Shown here: positions 6,907-7,480 of the stretch, piece by piece
Position numbering within the stretch: position 1 is the first letter of the stretch
Layout: the number at the start of each line of letters is the position of its first letter
Source: DASRTE01 sp035316885
GTDB taxonomy: Bacteria > Actinomycetota > Actinomycetes > Jiangellales > Jiangellaceae
DNA length: 7,480 bases
Direction of reading: 5' to 3'
NCBI GenBank assembly: GCA_035316885.1
Contig: DATHII010000293.1
Coordinates: 1 to 7,480, forward strand
The notes under the pieces: model-generated
Seen by the model: only the letters and a program-made list of their open reading frames with translations
Told to the model about the DNA's origin: nothing
Databases searched by the model: none
Program-made: the position numbers and the translations under genes

Positions 6907-6932
6907 AAGTCGATCGGGGTTTGGCTTCTCGC

Positions 6933-6938
6933 TAGGGT
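6933..6938 (+). promoter_or_regulatory. Candidate -10 element of the VOC gene
   Basis: TAGGGT fits TANNNT and predicts a transcription start near 6945, leaving a leader of about 30 nt before GTG 6976. No clear -35 is visible; the expected -35 zone abuts the right-hand dyad. Confidence 0.4.
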
Positions 6939-6963
6939 GCCGACATCCTGGCGCCTGGTTCGT

Positions 6964-6968
6964 GGAGG
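6964..6968 (+). promoter_or_regulatory. Shine-Dalgarno of the VOC gene
   Basis: GGAGG, 7 nt before GTG 6976. This decides the start over the TTG at 6853, which lies inside the upstream dyad region. Confidence 0.75.
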
Positions 6969-6975
6969 TGGTCCT

Positions 6976-7419
6976 GTGCAGGCCGAGCGAGGGTTCCCGG
7001 AGCTTCTTCAGGTGGTCTTGGACTGCACCGATGCGCGTGGGCTGGCGGAGTTCTACCGTCGACTGTTGGGCTTGCGGTACCGGCCCGGCGATGAACCGCC
7101 AGCCATCGGCGAGCCGGATCCCATGGGCGAGGACTGGTTGGTGCTGCGGGACGCCGCCGGACTCAACCGCCTGGCGTTCCAGCAGGTGCCGGAGCTGCCG
7201 GAGGCGACGTGGCCGGAGGGTCCGATACCCCAGCAGTTGCACATGGACCTGACGGTGCCGACGACGGCGGATCTCGATGCCCAACACGATCGGGCCCTGG
7301 CCCTCGGCGCCCGACTGCTCCACGACCGCTCCGACGATCCCGAGGAGCCCCTACGGGTCTACGCCGACCCTGCCGGACATCCGTTCTGCATCTTCGTGGT
7401 CAACCCTGTGCCAATCTGA
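6976..7419 (+). CDS. VOC-superfamily protein (glyoxalase/bleomycin-resistance-like)
   Basis: A 147-residue soluble protein with two beta-alpha-beta-beta-beta modules, the usual length for this superfamily. The first module starts LLQVVLDCTDARGLAEFYRR, then LLGLRYRP, with the strands DWLVLRD and RLAFQQVPE. The second starts PQQLHMDLTVPTTADLDAQH, then ALALGARLL, and ends RVYADPAGHPFCIFVV, the characteristic closing strand. Members bind metals or small molecules and include dioxygenases, glyoxalase I, antibiotic-binding proteins and many of unknown function. Classical ligand positions are only partly filled (His89 in HMDL is a candidate), so neither a metal nor a reaction is claimed. The start GTG 6976 follows a good GGAGG; the longer reading from 6853 adds residues unlike the family. 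It is divergent from the S41 gene. No terminator hairpin with a T run follows. Confidence 0.88.
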   Translation: MQAERGFPELLQVVLDCTDARGLAEFYRRLLGLRYRPGDEPPAIGEPDPMGEDWLVLRDAAGLNRLAFQQVPELPEATWPEGPIPQQLHMDLTVPTTADLDAQHDRALALGARLLHDRSDDPEEPLRVYADPAGHPFCIFVVNPVPI

Positions 7420-7449
7420 GCGCGCTGCCAGAAAGCACGGCGCAGTAGC

Positions 7450-7478
7450 TTGCATTGCGCTCGAACACGTGTTCGAAT
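7450..7478 (+). promoter_or_regulatory. Possible LexA-repressed promoter at the window edge
   Basis: TTGCAT (7450-7455) and TCGAAT (7473-7478) are spaced by 17 bp and bracket or overlap the SOS box, the layout expected for a LexA-repressed promoter. The -10 match is weak (it lacks the A at position 2). The transcribed gene would lie beyond the right edge; an ATG at 7477-7479 might be, but need not be, its start. Confidence 0.35.
7461..7476. promoter_or_regulatory. Perfect SOS box (LexA binding site)
   Basis: TCGAACACGTGTTCGA is a perfect 16-bp palindrome and matches at every fixed position the actinobacterial LexA consensus TCGAAC-N4-GTTCGA. It lies 41 bp after the VOC stop and 4 bp from the window edge, so the regulated gene is probably to the right. 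The site says nothing about the VOC gene, which reads towards it. Confidence 0.85.
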
Positions 7479-7480
7479 GA

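Noticed and set aside
7420..7449. Terminator after the VOC gene
   Set aside because: Only scattered GC-rich complementarity (GCGC, TGC/GCA) without a continuous stem or T tract.
1..7480. CRISPR array, tRNA, rRNA, insertion sequence or toxin-antitoxin pair
   Set aside because: No regularly spaced repeats, no tRNA-like cloverleaf, no transposase motifs or terminal repeats, and no small paired genes were seen on either strand by eye.

Overview
The window is high-GC DNA from an actinobacterium. The evidence is the codon bias, frequent GTG starts, a PpiB-type membrane-anchored cyclophilin with the four-cysteine actinobacterial pattern, and a perfect actinobacterial LexA box. The arrangement DUF349 protein / PpiB-like cyclophilin / metallo-beta-lactamase-fold hydrolase / hisS is a conserved actinobacterial neighbourhood. 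The usual relA/apt/sec genes of that neighbourhood are not seen here. Nothing visible fixes the genus.

Layout, left to right. Positions 1-529 (minus) hold the wreck of an ECF sigma factor of the large type with a SnoaL-like C-terminal extension. About 34 N-terminal codons are joined, out of frame, to the C-terminal extension, and the whole sigma region 2-4 core is missing. Positions 545-1834 (minus) encode a DUF349 coiled-coil protein whose start overlaps (ATGA) the stop of a ppiB-like cyclophilin gene at 1831-2619 (minus). A 154-bp divergent intergenic region separates these from a plus-strand pair: an MBL-fold hydrolase (2774-3475, probably leaderless) and histidyl-tRNA synthetase hisS (3484-4761). 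A minus-strand S41-family peptidase-like protein (4777-6723) converges on hisS with a 15-bp gap. A 252-bp divergent intergenic region holds two inverted near-copies of a 16-bp dyad and a candidate -10 element. A small plus-strand VOC/glyoxalase-like gene follows (6976-7419). At the extreme right edge is a perfect 16-bp SOS box, evidently belonging to a gene that lies mostly outside the window.

How it fits together: ppiB and the DUF349 gene form one translationally coupled minus-strand unit, which may once have ended with the sigma factor. The MBL hydrolase and hisS form a second unit. The S41 and VOC genes are divergently transcribed and may share control through the inverted dyads. Most of the window is ordinary conserved actinobacterial chromosome. 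I see no convincing new multi-gene system. The items most worth a second look are the decayed sigma factor, the paired dyads and the edge SOS box.
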